The translations under genes and the position numbers were made by a program. 64,000 nt of DNA, taken from the NCBI GenBank assembly GCA_963748075.1, contig CAVVHQ010000029.1, forward strand, positions 145,922 through 209,921, read 5' to 3'. Below are positions 34,618 to 43,824 of this stretch, in pieces (the first letter of the stretch is position 1; the number at the start of each line of letters is the position of its first letter). Origin of the DNA: VRUE01 sp963748075. GTDB lineage: Bacteria > Actinomycetota > Thermoleophilia > Solirubrobacterales > 70-9. The notes below the pieces were generated by a model, which did no database searches, had not been told where the DNA came from, and saw nothing but the letters and a program-made list of their open reading frames with translations.

Positions 34618-35911
34618 ATGTCCTGGCGCACCCGCTGGCGCATCTTCGAGTACGTCCGCAACAGCATCTGGATCGTTCCCGCGCTGCTCGTCGCCCTCGC
34701 GATCGCGATGGGGATCGTCCTCCCCCACGTCGACGAACACACGAACACGACGATCGGGATCTCCTTCGGCCCCGATGCGGCGCGCAACGTGCTCGGATCG
34801 CTGGCCGGCGGCATGATCACCTTCACCGGCTTCGTCTTCTCGATCCTGCTGCTCGCCGTCCAGTTCGGCTCGAGCCAGTTCTCGCCGCGCATGCTGCGGC
34901 GCTTCCTCCGCGACCCGACGACGAAGTTCTCGCTGGGCATCTTCATGGCGACCTTCATCTACTCGCTCACGGTGCTGCGCGTGGTCGGCACCGCGGAGAA
35001 CGAAGCGTTCGTGCCCGACAACTCGATCTCGGTCGCGCTGCTGATGCTGCTGCTGAGCATGCTGATGTTCCTGCGGCTGATCAGCCGCACCACCCAGGGG
35101 CTGCGCGTCGCGGCGGTGCTGCGCGACCTGGGCCGGGACGCGCAGCGCGTGATCGACCGCGTCTACCCGGAGCCGGCGGGCGAGGACGCCGAGTCGGAGG
35201 CCGGCGCCGAGGCCGCCGGCCCCGTCAGCGCGGTCGCGCACCGCGGCGGGGCCGGGGTGATCCAGAGCATCGACATCAACGGGTTGATCGAGCGGGCGCG
35301 TCGCGCCGACGCGGTGATCGAGCTGGCGCCGCGGGTCGGCGACCTGATCGCCCCGGGCGCGACGCTGTTCCGGGTCCACGGCGACGTCGGACGAGATCGA
35401 GGACCGCTGGCTGCAGGGGGCGGTGGCCGTCGGCGACGAGCGCACGATGCGCCAGGACCCGGCGTTCGCCTTCCGTCTGCTGGCCGACATCTCGGCGAAG
35501 GCCCTCTCGCCCGGCGTCAACGACCCGACCACCTCGATCCAGGCGCTCGACCAGATCGAGCTGCTGCTGCGACAGCTCGGCGGGCGCCGGCTCACGCCCG
35601 GCGTCGGACACGACGAGGCGGGCGCGGTCAGGCTGCGCTATCCGGCCCCGTCCTGGGAGGACTACCTGAGCCTGGCGATCGACGAGACCCGCCACTTCGG
35701 CGAGGGATCGGTCCAGGTCTCCCGCCGCCTTCGGGCGCTGCTCGAGGACCTGCGCGAGTCGGTCCCCGAGCCGAGGCGGGCCGCGGTCGACGCCGAGCTG
35801 AAGCTGGTGCAGGCGGCCGCCGACCGCGCCTTCGCCGACACTGCCGACCGGGTGACCGCCGCAGCGAGAGACCGCCAGGGGCTGGGGACGACTGCCGCCT
35901 CGCGCCAGTGA
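34618..35911 (+). CDS. DUF2254 membrane protein, single frame break
   Basis: Membrane protein of about 430 residues. ATG at 34618 (MSWRTRWRIFEYVRNS). Four TM helices in the N-terminal half (WIVPALLVALAIAMGIVLP; GMITFTGFVFSILLLAVQF; IFMATFIYSLTVL; VALLMLLLSMLMFLRLI), then a soluble domain. The frame changes at about 35386-35392: removing one G gives VHGDVDEIEDRWLQGAV, which continues into the downstream frame with PAFAFRLLADISAKALSPGV, a characteristic DUF2254 segment. Function of the family is unknown. Probably a sequencing indel in one gene. Confidence 0.72.
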
Positions 35912-36113
35912 CCTGAGTCATCGACTTGCGCCCAGAAACGGGGACGAGCCAAGGCGGCGATCCGCGCATCCGACATTGACCTCGCTCTGGTGTGGTCGAT
36001 GTCGGATGCGCCGGCCGCGCTCGCTTGCACATCGAGCTGACATATCAACTATTCTTGTTTGAACGCTGGAGGGAGGCTCTGCAGCGTGCCCCACGTCGCC
36101 CGACCCTTCAGCG

Positions 36114-37644
36114 ATGCCTCCGAACGCCGACAGCAGCGAAGTCCCACCGGAGCCGAGCCCGCCGATCGGCATCGTCAGGGACCAGGGCTATGTGCTCGAA
36201 GTCGGTGGGCCCTCCGGGATGGTCGTCTCCCGCGAGACGAGGCCCGAGGAGCCGGCGCCGGATCGGGAGCCCAAGAAGGACCCGTCGGAAGCGGTCGAGG
36301 AGATAGTCGACGAGGCGTCCAGCGTCACTACGAAGGTCGAAAGGGCCGACGCCCTCTACGAAGACCTCGCCGACGGCTCGGTCGAACTGGCGCAGGTTGA
36401 CAGCGCGATCGACTCGCTGGTCGGCCTGCTCGAACACCTCGACCGCGAAGGCAAGCACGAGGACGCGCTGCGCGTCGCCCGCACCCTCTCGAAACTGCTG
36501 TCGCTGGCACGGCGCTGGCTGGCCCTGCTGAAGGCGCTCCAGGCGGCGCTGCGGGCAGGGCGGGTGCTCGGGAACGACGAGGCGATCGCCTGGGCGAAGC
36601 ACGAACTCGGCACCGCTCATCTGGTTCGCGGCGACCTGAGCGAGGCTGACCGCGGCTCGGCGAGGCGCGCCGGCTGAGGGAGGAGCTGAACGACCGCCGC
36701 GGCCTCACCGCCACCACGCGCAACCTCGAGGCGCTGTGCGGGCGGATGCGTCAGATGCTGCGCGAGAAGAAGCTGTTCGAGAAGTCAGGACGCTTCCCGC
36801 TGCGTGCTGAGTCCGTTGCTGCTGGCCATCTTGGCCATCGTGCTGGGCGGCGCCGGGGTAGCCGCGGGCGCGCTGATAGGCGGTGGTGGCGACGGTGGGA
36901 CGAGCGACCACTGCTCCGCGCGAAGGAGGCAATCCCGGCGGCGGGGGGAAGACCCCGGCGACGGGGGCAACGCCCCGGTGACGGCAATCCCCCGGCGAGG
37001 GCAACAGGACGGCAATCCGGTGGGGAAGACGGCGAAGGGGAAGACCGGCGGCGGGGGCAAGCGACCGGGAAGGACGGTGAGCCCGGGGAGGGGGGCGGCG
37101 GGAACGAAGAGAGGCTACGACGTCGAATATCGAGGGCGACGGCTCCGGAGACGGTCGGCAGCAGCCGCACCGGGATCGAAGAATGCTCAGAGGACTGCAG
37201 CCCACCAGTTCCCTACGAACGAACCGGGAACGCAGACGGGCGGTGGAAGATCGAGGACCTTCTTCACGGGCTTCTCTACGAACTGCCCAGTCGACGGAAA
37301 GAGCTGCACGGTCACCATCACCGAACCGCAACGCGTCATCGCGACCTTCGAACCCCTGTACGAGCTGACCGTCGAAGTCAAGGGCAAGGGATCCGGTCTG
37401 GTCACCAGCTCAACGGGGAAATCGAATGTCGCCTGGGCAGCGAAGGCGGACCCGGCAGATGCAACGACCAGTTCCTGGCCGGGAAGACCGTCACGTTGAC
37501 GGCCGGCGCCGTGGGCGAATCGCCCTTGGAGGTCGAATTCTCTTCGAGTCCCGTCCCTAGAAACCTGTTCGGGAGAAGCCTGCGCGGTGACCGATGGAGC
37601 AGACCTACTCGGTGACCGCGAGATTCGGCCGCCCGGTGGGATGA
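36114..37644 (+). pseudogene. TPR/TM/InlB-like-repeat secreted protein with many frame breaks
   Basis: One gene can be traced through all three frames. Residues ~1-190 are acidic and then TPR-like helical (ELAQVDSAIDSLVGLLEHLD; later RRLREELNDRRGLTATTRNL). A TM segment follows (VLSPLLLAILAIVLGGAGVA), then a Gly/Pro/Asn linker and two divergent InlB-type B repeats (CTVTITEPQRVIATFEPLYE; ELTVEVKGKGSGLVTSSTGE; CSGEACAVTMEQTYSVTARF). Frame changes occur near 36650, 36800, 36900-37100 (G-rich linker), 37200, 37420, 37460 and 37510-37590. Intact, it would be a membrane-anchored extracellular protein. It is either decayed or sequenced poorly in G/C runs. Confidence 0.6.
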
Positions 37645-37734
37645 CGGCTCCTCTTTGGCCGTGACCGCCTTGCCCTTCCCCGCGCGGCGAGGTACCGTCA
37701 GCGGCGGTATAGACGACTCGGAGGGAGCGTGACG

Positions 37735-39714
37735 ATGGCCACTGCCCGGGCGGTTTTCAGCGAGACGCGGCGCGCGACCCTGGAGGCGCTCTGCGAGACG
37801 TTCGTGCCGGCGGTCGAGACCGACAGCGCCGACCCGGTCGAGGCGGCGTTCCTGGCGCGCGGCGCGTCGGAGCTTGGGGTGGCGGCGCAGATCGAGGGGC
37901 TGCTTGCCGAGTCGATGGTGCCCGAGGAGATCGAGGCGACCGGGGAGCTGCTGGACGCGCTCGCCGCCGAGGGTTTCGGCGACGCCTCGCCGCAGGCCCG
38001 CACGGAGATGGTCCACGCCTTCCGCGAGCAGGACCCTGCCGCGAAGCTGGGGCTGCACCAGCTGAAGGGGCTGGCGATCCTCTTCTTCTACGCGCTGCCC
38101 GACGAGGCCGGAGCCAACCCGAACTGGGAGGCGGTCGGCTACCCGGGCCCCACCTCGCCCCCGCGGAGCGCCGCCGAGGCGCCGAAGAGGATCGCGCTCG
38201 AGGAGGTCTCCGGCCCGGCGGCGGCGCTGAGCGCCGACGTCTGCGTGGTCGGCTCGGGCTCCGGCGGCGCGGTGATCGCGGCCCGCTGCGCGGCGGCGGG
38301 CAAGGACGTGCTCGTGCTCGAGGCAGGCGGCTACCGCAACGAGCAGGACTTCAAGCAGCTCGAGCTGCCCGGGTACTTCGACCTCTACTACGGCGGCGGG
38401 CTCGCCGCCTCGGAGTCCGGCTCGATCGCCGTGCTCGCCGGGCAGACGCTCGGCGGCGGCACCGTCGTCAACTACATGAACTGCGTGCGCCCGCCCGAGC
38501 GGGTGCTGCGCGAGTGGGCCGGACACGGCCTCGCCGGGCTCGACGACCCCGCCTTCGTCGACGAGCACGTCGACACGGTGATGGAGCGGCTCGGCGCGAA
38601 CACGGAGGCGACGGCGCAGAACGCGACGCACCGGCGGATGATCGCCGGCTGCGACGCGCTCGGCTACGAGCACCGGCCGATCTGGCGCAACGCCTCACTC
38701 GACGACGACCCCGCCAACTGCGGCTACTGCGCGTTCGGCTGCCAGCAGGGCTGCAAGCGCTCGGCGATGAAGACCTGGCTGCAGGACGCCTCCGACTCGG
38801 GCGCGCGGGCCCTGGTCGGCTGCCACGCCGAGCGGGTCTTGGTCGAGGACGGGCGGGCGAGCGGCGTCGAGGCGACCGTGACCCACCCTGACGGCTCGAC
38901 CACCGCGGTCTCGATCGAGGCGCCGACCGTGGTCGTCGCGGGTGGCGCAGTCGAGTCGCCGGCCCTGCTGCTGCGCAGCGGCGTGGGCGGGCCCGCGGTA
39001 GGCAAGAACCTGCGCCTGCACCCCGCCTACCTCGTCGTCGGCACCTACGAAGAGCAGATCGACGGCTGGCGGGGGCAGATCCAGTCGGCCCTCTCGGATC
39101 GCTTCTCCGCGCTGGAGGACGGCTGCGGCTTCCTGATCGAGGCGGTCGGCATGGCTCCGGGGCTGACCGGCGCCTCGCTGCCCTGGGAGTCCGGGGCAGC
39201 GCACAAGCGGCTGATGCAGACGCTGCCCTGGCAGGCGCCCTTCGTCAGCGTCGGCCGCGACCACGGCTCGGGCGACGTCGTGCTCGACGAGCACGGCCGC
39301 GCGCTGGTGCGATGGGAGCTCGACGACGAGGTGGACGCGCGGCTGGCGCGGCGGGCGAACGTCGAGCTGGCGCGCCTGCACCGGGCGGCCGGCGCCAACG
39401 AGGTGTTCACGATGCACGCCAGGGACACGCGCTGGCGCGCGGGCGAGGACTTCGACGCCTTCCTCGGCGAGGTCGAGGGGGCGAGCTACGCGGCCAACGA
39501 CGTCGCCTGCTTCACGGCCCACCAGATGGGCTCCTGCCGGATGGGCTCGAACCCTGAGACCGCGGTGGCCGACGGCCGCGGCGAGCTGCACGAGGCCCGG
39601 GGCGTGTGGATCGGCGACGGCAGCGCCTTCCCGACCGCCCCCGGCGTCAACCCGATGGTCTCGATCATGAGCCTCGCCCACCGCACCGCGGGCGAGATCC
39701 TGCGGGCTGCATAG
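37735..39714 (+). CDS. GMC-family long-chain alcohol oxidase-like flavoprotein
   Basis: 659 residues. The ATG at 37735 lies 9 nt after GGAGGG; an in-frame GTG at 37729 is closer to the site. Residues ~1-130 resemble the gluconate-dehydrogenase subunit-3-like helical domain. From ~165 the GMC core begins: VCVVGSGSGGAVIAARC, LVLEAGG, GQTLGGGTVVNYMN, VVVAGGAVESPALLLRSG, and the C-terminal AHQMGSCRMG and NPMVSIMSLAHR with active-site His. A Cys-rich insert (CGYCAFGCQQGCKRS) is typical of bacterial/plant fatty alcohol oxidases. Substrate probably a long-chain alcohol or sterol. Confidence 0.88.
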   Translation: MATARAVFSETRRATLEALCETFVPAVETDSADPVEAAFLARGASELGVAAQIEGLLAESMVPEEIEATGELLDALAAEGFGDASPQARTEMVHAFREQDPAAKLGLHQLKGLAILFFYALPDEAGANPNWEAVGYPGPTSPPRSAAEAPKRIALEEVSGPAAALSADVCVVGSGSGGAVIAARCAAAGKDVLVLEAGGYRNEQDFKQLELPGYFDLYYGGGLAASESGSIAVLAGQTLGGGTVVNYMNCVRPPERVLREWAGHGLAGLDDPAFVDEHVDTVMERLGANTEATAQNATHRRMIAGCDALGYEHRPIWRNASLDDDPANCGYCAFGCQQGCKRSAMKTWLQDASDSGARALVGCHAERVLVEDGRASGVEATVTHPDGSTTAVSIEAPTVVVAGGAVESPALLLRSGVGGPAVGKNLRLHPAYLVVGTYEEQIDGWRGQIQSALSDRFSALEDGCGFLIEAVGMAPGLTGASLPWESGAAHKRLMQTLPWQAPFVSVGRDHGSGDVVLDEHGRALVRWELDDEVDARLARRANVELARLHRAAGANEVFTMHARDTRWRAGEDFDAFLGEVEGASYAANDVACFTAHQMGSCRMGSNPETAVADGRGELHEARGVWIGDGSAFPTAPGVNPMVSIMSLAHRTAGEILRAA

Positions 39715-39740
39715 CGAGCGACCGGCCCCGCGAGGCACCG

Positions 39741-39783
39741 GCGTGGCGACTTGATGTCGCTATACGAGAACAAGTCGCCACGC
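39741..39783. terminator. 13-bp perfect hairpin between convergent genes
   Basis: GCGTGGCGACTTG (39741-39753) pairs perfectly with 39771-39783 around a 17-nt loop. It lies between the stops of the convergent GMC and repeat-protein genes, so it may terminate both. No T-run. Confidence 0.5.
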
Positions 39784-39808
39784 AGGCAATCGGTCCCACG
39801 CGGCGCCC

Positions 39809-40609
39809 CTACCTGACCAGCGGGTAGGCGCAGATGTACCTCGCGTCTTCGCCTGCCGGCACCGGGGAGAGCGTGCCGGCGTCGTCGACGACGATCGTGC
39901 TCAGGACCGCGCCGTCGAGGAAGGCCGAATCGGTGTAGACCCCCGTCCCCAGGTTGAGCACGTCGTTGGTCGAGCGCAGCTCCAGCGGGGTCGGCAGGTA
40001 GCCGCCCTTGCCGCGGCAGGCGTCGGAGGCGGCCTGGACCGAGGTCGTGGGCCCACCCGCGGCCGCGTCGAAGCAGATGCCGCGGATCAGCACCGTGCCG
40101 CCCGGGCAGGCGGCGCTGTGGCCGCCGACCCTGTCCGCATCGGCGGCGCTCGGGACCTGGCCCAGCGTCGACACCTTCACCTTCGGCCCGGTCACCGAGT
40201 CGTCGGCCAGCTTGCCGTTGGTGATCGCCCCGGAGCCGAGCTTGCCGGTCTGCACCGATTCGTTGCCGAGCTTGCCGGTCCCGACGGCGAGGTTCGCGAG
40301 CTGGCCGGTCGCCACCGCGCCGTTCGCCAGCTTGGCCCGCGAGACGGTGCGATTGCGGAGCCGGTTGGTGACGACCGCGCCCCTGTCGATCTTCCCGGCC
40401 TGCACCGCTTCGGGGGCGATCTTCCCGGTCCTCACCGCGTTCCTTGCGATCTGGCCGGTCTTGACCGCCTTCGCCTTCAGCTGCCTGGTGCCGACACTGT
40501 TCTTCGGCAGCTTGCTGGCGGCGATCGCCGTCGCCCCGCCGAGCGTCAGGAACAGGGCGATGGTCGCGGTTACGTTGGCGTACGTCAGCCGCTTGTGGAT
40601 CTGCCTCAC
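39809..40609 (-). CDS. Secreted protein with eleven decapeptide repeats
   Basis: 266 residues. The GTG at 40609 follows AGGGAGAAA. Hydrophobic N-terminal signal (ANVTATIALFLTLGGATAIA). Residues 37-146 are eleven perfect-length 10-residue repeats with consensus x-[AS]-V-x-T-G-[KQ]-[LI]-x-x (for example NAVRTGKIAP, LAVGTGKLGN, ESVQTGKLGS). The C-terminal ~120 residues form a Cys-containing globular domain (GGHSAACPGGTVLIRGICFD, SDACRGKGGYLPTPLEL, ARYICAYPL) with a lectin-like look. Such short repeats suggest a beta-solenoid or trimeric stalk presenting the C-terminal head at the cell surface (inference). Confidence 0.72.
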   Translation of the reverse strand: MRQIHKRLTYANVTATIALFLTLGGATAIAASKLPKNSVGTRQLKAKAVKTGQIARNAVRTGKIAPEAVQAGKIDRGAVVTNRLRNRTVSRAKLANGAVATGQLANLAVGTGKLGNESVQTGKLGSGAITNGKLADDSVTGPKVKVSTLGQVPSAADADRVGGHSAACPGGTVLIRGICFDAAAGGPTTSVQAASDACRGKGGYLPTPLELRSTNDVLNLGTGVYTDSAFLDGAVLSTIVVDDAGTLSPVPAGEDARYICAYPLVR

Positions 40610-40836
40610 GACTTTCTCCCTTCGGTTCGTGGGGCGGCGCGGTGCCCGCAGCGCCGCCCCGGCTTTGTCGGTCGCTAGCACTGAAACAAGCCACACGGAC
40701 GGCTGCTGCGGCGGCGGTCGCGGTTCGGGGCCCGACGGCAAGCGTCGACTTCGACCGACCAAACGGCCACGGCGGAGGTCACCGCCTCCCGCCCCAGCAT
40801 GATCGCGCCGAATTATCCGGGGGGAGGAGCGCAAGA

Positions 40837-41184
40837 TTGACTGGCTGGTCGATCAAGAGCAGCGGCGGGTCCGGCGGGGGCTGGGGCCCGTACGGCGGGT
40901 CCGACTACGGCCTCACCGCAAAGCGCGAAGGCGAATACATCGACCTCGAGGCCGGCGGCGAGGACGACAGCACCAGCTACTTCGAGATCTGCGCCACCGA
41001 CGGAGAAGGCACCCGCGACCACTGCGACGAACTGAGCGAGGAGTCGAACCAGGACAGCGACTCCGGCGGCAGCGAAAGCGGATCGGAATGGGAGAACGGA
41101 GCGACCGGCCCTCGACGACCTGCGCCCGCTGCTCAGGTAGCCGGGCGGGCTCTCGTCGACATCGATTGGCCAGCTAGCCAGTAG
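40837..41184 (+). CDS. Small acidic hypothetical protein
   Basis: 115 residues from a TTG at 40837 preceded by GGAGGAG at 8-9 nt. Codons are strongly GC-ending, as in real genes here. The sequence is Gly/Ser/Asp-rich (SSGGSGGGWGPYGGSDYG; YFEICATDGEGTRDHCDEL; NQDSDSGGSESGSEW) with two Cys. It has no signal peptide as called, so it may be a fragment of a secreted protein. No family recognised. The P450 gene starts 12 nt downstream. Confidence 0.45.
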   Translation: MTGWSIKSSGGSGGGWGPYGGSDYGLTAKREGEYIDLEAGGEDDSTSYFEICATDGEGTRDHCDELSEESNQDSDSGGSESGSEWENGATGPRRPAPAAQVAGRALVDIDWPASQ

Positions 41185-41196
41185 GATGGCCGTAAC

Positions 41197-42456
41197 TTGA
41201 GCGACCGGAGCGAGACGACGAAGGCCGGGACCGAAATCGAGGACGAGCTCGTCCTCGAGCGCGAGCACTGGATCGATGGGCCGCCCCACCAGTTGTTCAA
41301 GCGGATGCGGACGGAGTGCCCGGTGCACTGGACCTCCGAGGTCACCGAGGTCCCCGCTGCCGCCGGCTTCTGGTCGGTGACGACCGCCGACGACGTGCAC
41401 GCCGTGAGCCGCGACTGGCAGACCTACTCCTCGGAACTGGGCGGCGTCGTCGCGATCAACGAGGTCTTCCCGATCGAGCTGGCGCGCGCGATGTTCATCG
41501 GCATGGACCCGCCGAAGCACGATCGGCTCAAGGCGCTCTTCCAGGCCGGCTTCACCCCGAAGCGGATCGCCGCTCACGAGGGTGCGATCCGAGAGATCGT
41601 CGTCCGCGTCCTCGACCGCCTCGAGGGCCGCGAGACCTGCGATCTGGTGACCGATGTAGCGCAGCCGGCCGTCTCGCGGGTGATCGGCAGTTTCATGGGT
41701 ATCCCCGAGGAGGACGACCGGGCCTGGGCCGAGCTGATGAACACGGCGCTCGCGGCGAGCGATCCCGACTACAGCCCTGACGGGATAGAGAACGTCGAAG
41801 AGGTAATCCAGAAGGCGATCGAGGAAGTCTTTGCCCGCTGCTCGACGATGATCGCCGAACGGCGAGAGAACCCGACCGACGACCTGACCAGCGTCCTCGT
41901 CCACGCCGAAGTCGACGGCGAGAAGCTCGAGGAGCACGAGATCGTGATGGGCTTCTTCCTCCTCGTCGCAGCCGGCAACGACAGCACCAGGTCGACCTAC
42001 GCCAGCAGCATGCGCGCCTTGATCGAACACCCCGCTCAGCGCGATCTCGTCGTCGACGACCCTTCCCTGATCCCGGGCGTCGTCGAGGAGTCGCTGCGAA
42101 TGTTCCCCGCCTTCGCCCATTTCCGCCGCACCGCTACCGAGGACACCGTGCTGAACGGGCGGGAGATCAGGAAGGGCGAGAAGGTCGTGATGTGGTACCC
42201 GTCCTCCAATCGCGACGAGACCCGCTACGAGGACCCCGACCGCTTCGACGTCCTGCGCAATCCCGACCACCAGGCCTTCGGCGCCGGAGGCCGTCACTTC
42301 TGTCTCGGCGCGTCGCTGGCCCGCCTCGAGTTGAAGATCCTGCTCGAGGAGACCCTGGCTCGCTATCCGAACATGAGGCTGACGGGCGAGCCGGTCTGGG
42401 TCGAGTCGGCCTTCCTCAACCAGCTCAAAAACCTCCCGGTACGACTCTCCGCATAG
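41197..42456 (+). CDS. Cytochrome P450 (actinobacterial steroid-type clade)
   Basis: 419 residues from a TTG at 41197 (the nearby ATG at 41187 is followed by a stop in frame). I-helix LLVAAGNDSTRSTYA, ExxR in EESLRM, and heme loop FGAGGRHFCLGASLARLE with Cys369. The general layout (PPKHDRLKALFQAGFTPKRI; MWYPSSNRDE) resembles CYP125/CYP142/CYP124-like enzymes acting on sterols or fatty acids, but the substrate is not certain. Convergent with the TetR gene at 42513. Confidence 0.88.
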   Translation: MSDRSETTKAGTEIEDELVLEREHWIDGPPHQLFKRMRTECPVHWTSEVTEVPAAAGFWSVTTADDVHAVSRDWQTYSSELGGVVAINEVFPIELARAMFIGMDPPKHDRLKALFQAGFTPKRIAAHEGAIREIVVRVLDRLEGRETCDLVTDVAQPAVSRVIGSFMGIPEEDDRAWAELMNTALAASDPDYSPDGIENVEEVIQKAIEEVFARCSTMIAERRENPTDDLTSVLVHAEVDGEKLEEHEIVMGFFLLVAAGNDSTRSTYASSMRALIEHPAQRDLVVDDPSLIPGVVEESLRMFPAFAHFRRTATEDTVLNGREIRKGEKVVMWYPSSNRDETRYEDPDRFDVLRNPDHQAFGAGGRHFCLGASLARLELKILLEETLARYPNMRLTGEPVWVESAFLNQLKNLPVRLSA

Positions 42457-42512
42457 GGGCGACTGCGGGCCGCTGCGGTCGACTCTGTGACCGAGCGGCG
42501 CCGCGGTCAGGG

Positions 42513-43199
42513 CTAGACGGCGCCGGCCGGCGAGGCCGGCGGGTCGGTGCGCGCGACCGCGCGCCAGGCGCCGTCCGCAAGCACCTCGAGGTCCTCCTCG
42601 CTGGGCTCGGGGCCGCCGCGAGTCAGCCAGTGGCGCGTGATCTCCATCATCGGTCCCAACCACAGCGCGTAGCTCTGCTGGACGGTCAGACGGCGAAGAC
42701 GGCCGTAGTGAGCGTGGGTCCGCCACCACGAGCCGACGGCGTCGAAGAAGCGGGCGTTGGCAGCGGCCAAGTCGGGTGGGGCAGCCGCGATCGTCGCTAC
42801 GTCGCGCAGCGTGAACAGGAACCGCGCCATCGAAGGGTTCCGCCGGCACCACTCCGCCTGGAAGCGAACGATCCCCTTGATCCCGCTCTCGGCGTCCTCG
42901 GTTCGATCCAGCGCCGCCGCGAAGGCCTCCTGGTAGCTGCGCAGGCACTCGGCGTAAACGGCGCCGGCGATCGCCGCCTTGCCCCCGAAGTGGTGGTAGA
43001 TGCTGCCGGTGCTCGCCCCCGACTCGGCCCGGATCTGCTCGACGGTGGTGGCCGCGATGCCCCGCTCGATGAAGAGCTGAAGCGCCGCGCGCAGGATCTC
43101 GCGCCGTCTCGCCGTGCCCCGCCGAGTCGTGGCGACGTCCCTTGGCGGCTCCGCTTCAACTACCGGCGCCGCCTCGATGTTCGTTCTTCCTTTTCTCAT
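42513..43199 (-). CDS. TetR-family regulator
   Basis: 228 residues. HTH: REILRAALQLFIERGIAATT, IRAESGASTGSIYHHFGGKA. C-terminal domain with WCRRNPSMARFLFTLRDVA and WWRTHAHYGRLRRL, as in TetR_C_33-like regulators. ATG at 43199, directly beside a CTAGAA/TTCTAG palindrome. Divergent from the SnoaL-like gene, which it probably controls together with itself. Confidence 0.87.
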   Translation of the reverse strand: MRKGRTNIEAAPVVEAEPPRDVATTRRGTARRREILRAALQLFIERGIAATTVEQIRAESGASTGSIYHHFGGKAAIAGAVYAECLRSYQEAFAAALDRTEDAESGIKGIVRFQAEWCRRNPSMARFLFTLRDVATIAAAPPDLAAANARFFDAVGSWWRTHAHYGRLRRLTVQQSYALWLGPMMEITRHWLTRGGPEPSEEDLEVLADGAWRAVARTDPPASPAGAV

Positions 43200-43216
43200 C
43201 TAGAACGGAATTCTAG
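43200..43216. promoter_or_regulatory. Inverted repeat operator candidate
   Basis: CTAGAA (43200-43205) and TTCTAG (43211-43216) are separated by 5 nt. The repeat abuts the tetR start and lies 35 nt before the SnoaL-like ATG, matching a TetR operator controlling both. Confidence 0.55.
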
Positions 43217-43251
43217 TAGATTAGATGAACAGTTCAGACAAGGAGGATCGC

Positions 43252-43644
43252 ATGGACCACGCCAGAGCCGTCGAGGTCGCCGAGAAGCTCCTCGACGCAT
43301 GGAACAGCCAGGACGTCGAGACCGTCGTCAACTGCTACACCGAGGATGTCCGCTATCTCGATCCCAACACGCGCGGCTACGTCGAGGGCCGCAACGCGCT
43401 GCGCAGCTATCTGGCCAAGCTGTTCGGAGCTTGGGAGATGCACTGGTCGCTGCGGGAGGCCTTCCCGCTGCAAGGGGAGGACGGCGCCGCGGTGCTCTGG
43501 AGGGCCAACCTGCGTCGCCCCGGCGAGGAGGCGGACGTCGAGGTGGAGGGGATGGACCTGGCCCTCGTCGCCGAAGGCGACCGCCTCAGCCGCAACGAGG
43601 TCTACTTCGACCGCGCCCGGCTCGCGGCGATCATGAGCTCATGA
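43252..43644 (+). CDS. SnoaL-like (NTF2 fold) protein
   Basis: 130 residues. The ATG at 43252 lies 5 nt after AAGGAGG (43240-43246), so it is preferred to the ATG at 43225. NTF2/SnoaL-2 pattern: VAEKLLDAWNSQDVETVVNC, YTEDVRYLDPNTRGYVEGRN, LRSYLAKLF. Members act as polyketide cyclases, isomerases or small ligand binders; no specific role can be assigned. Probably under control of the divergent TetR. Confidence 0.78.
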   Translation: MDHARAVEVAEKLLDAWNSQDVETVVNCYTEDVRYLDPNTRGYVEGRNALRSYLAKLFGAWEMHWSLREAFPLQGEDGAAVLWRANLRRPGEEADVEVEGMDLALVAEGDRLSRNEVYFDRARLAAIMSS

Positions 43645-43824
43645 GCGATGCCTCTCACCGGGTGGTCGCGACCGGCATCCTCTCGGAGGGCGGCCATGAA
43701 CCGCTCCGCATCCGTCATTCGCCGCTCCTAGCTCCTCGGTCGTTTCCTGTAACAACGCAGATCGGAGTCGGGATGTGAGAGTCGGCGAGCACCTGACGTG
43801 AGCGGGGTTGAGAATGCGGATAGG

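Noticed and set aside
40172..40501. Tandem DNA repeat as a noncoding element
   Set aside because: The periodicity is in the protein (30 nt per repeat), with diverged DNA, inside an intact ORF with signal peptide.
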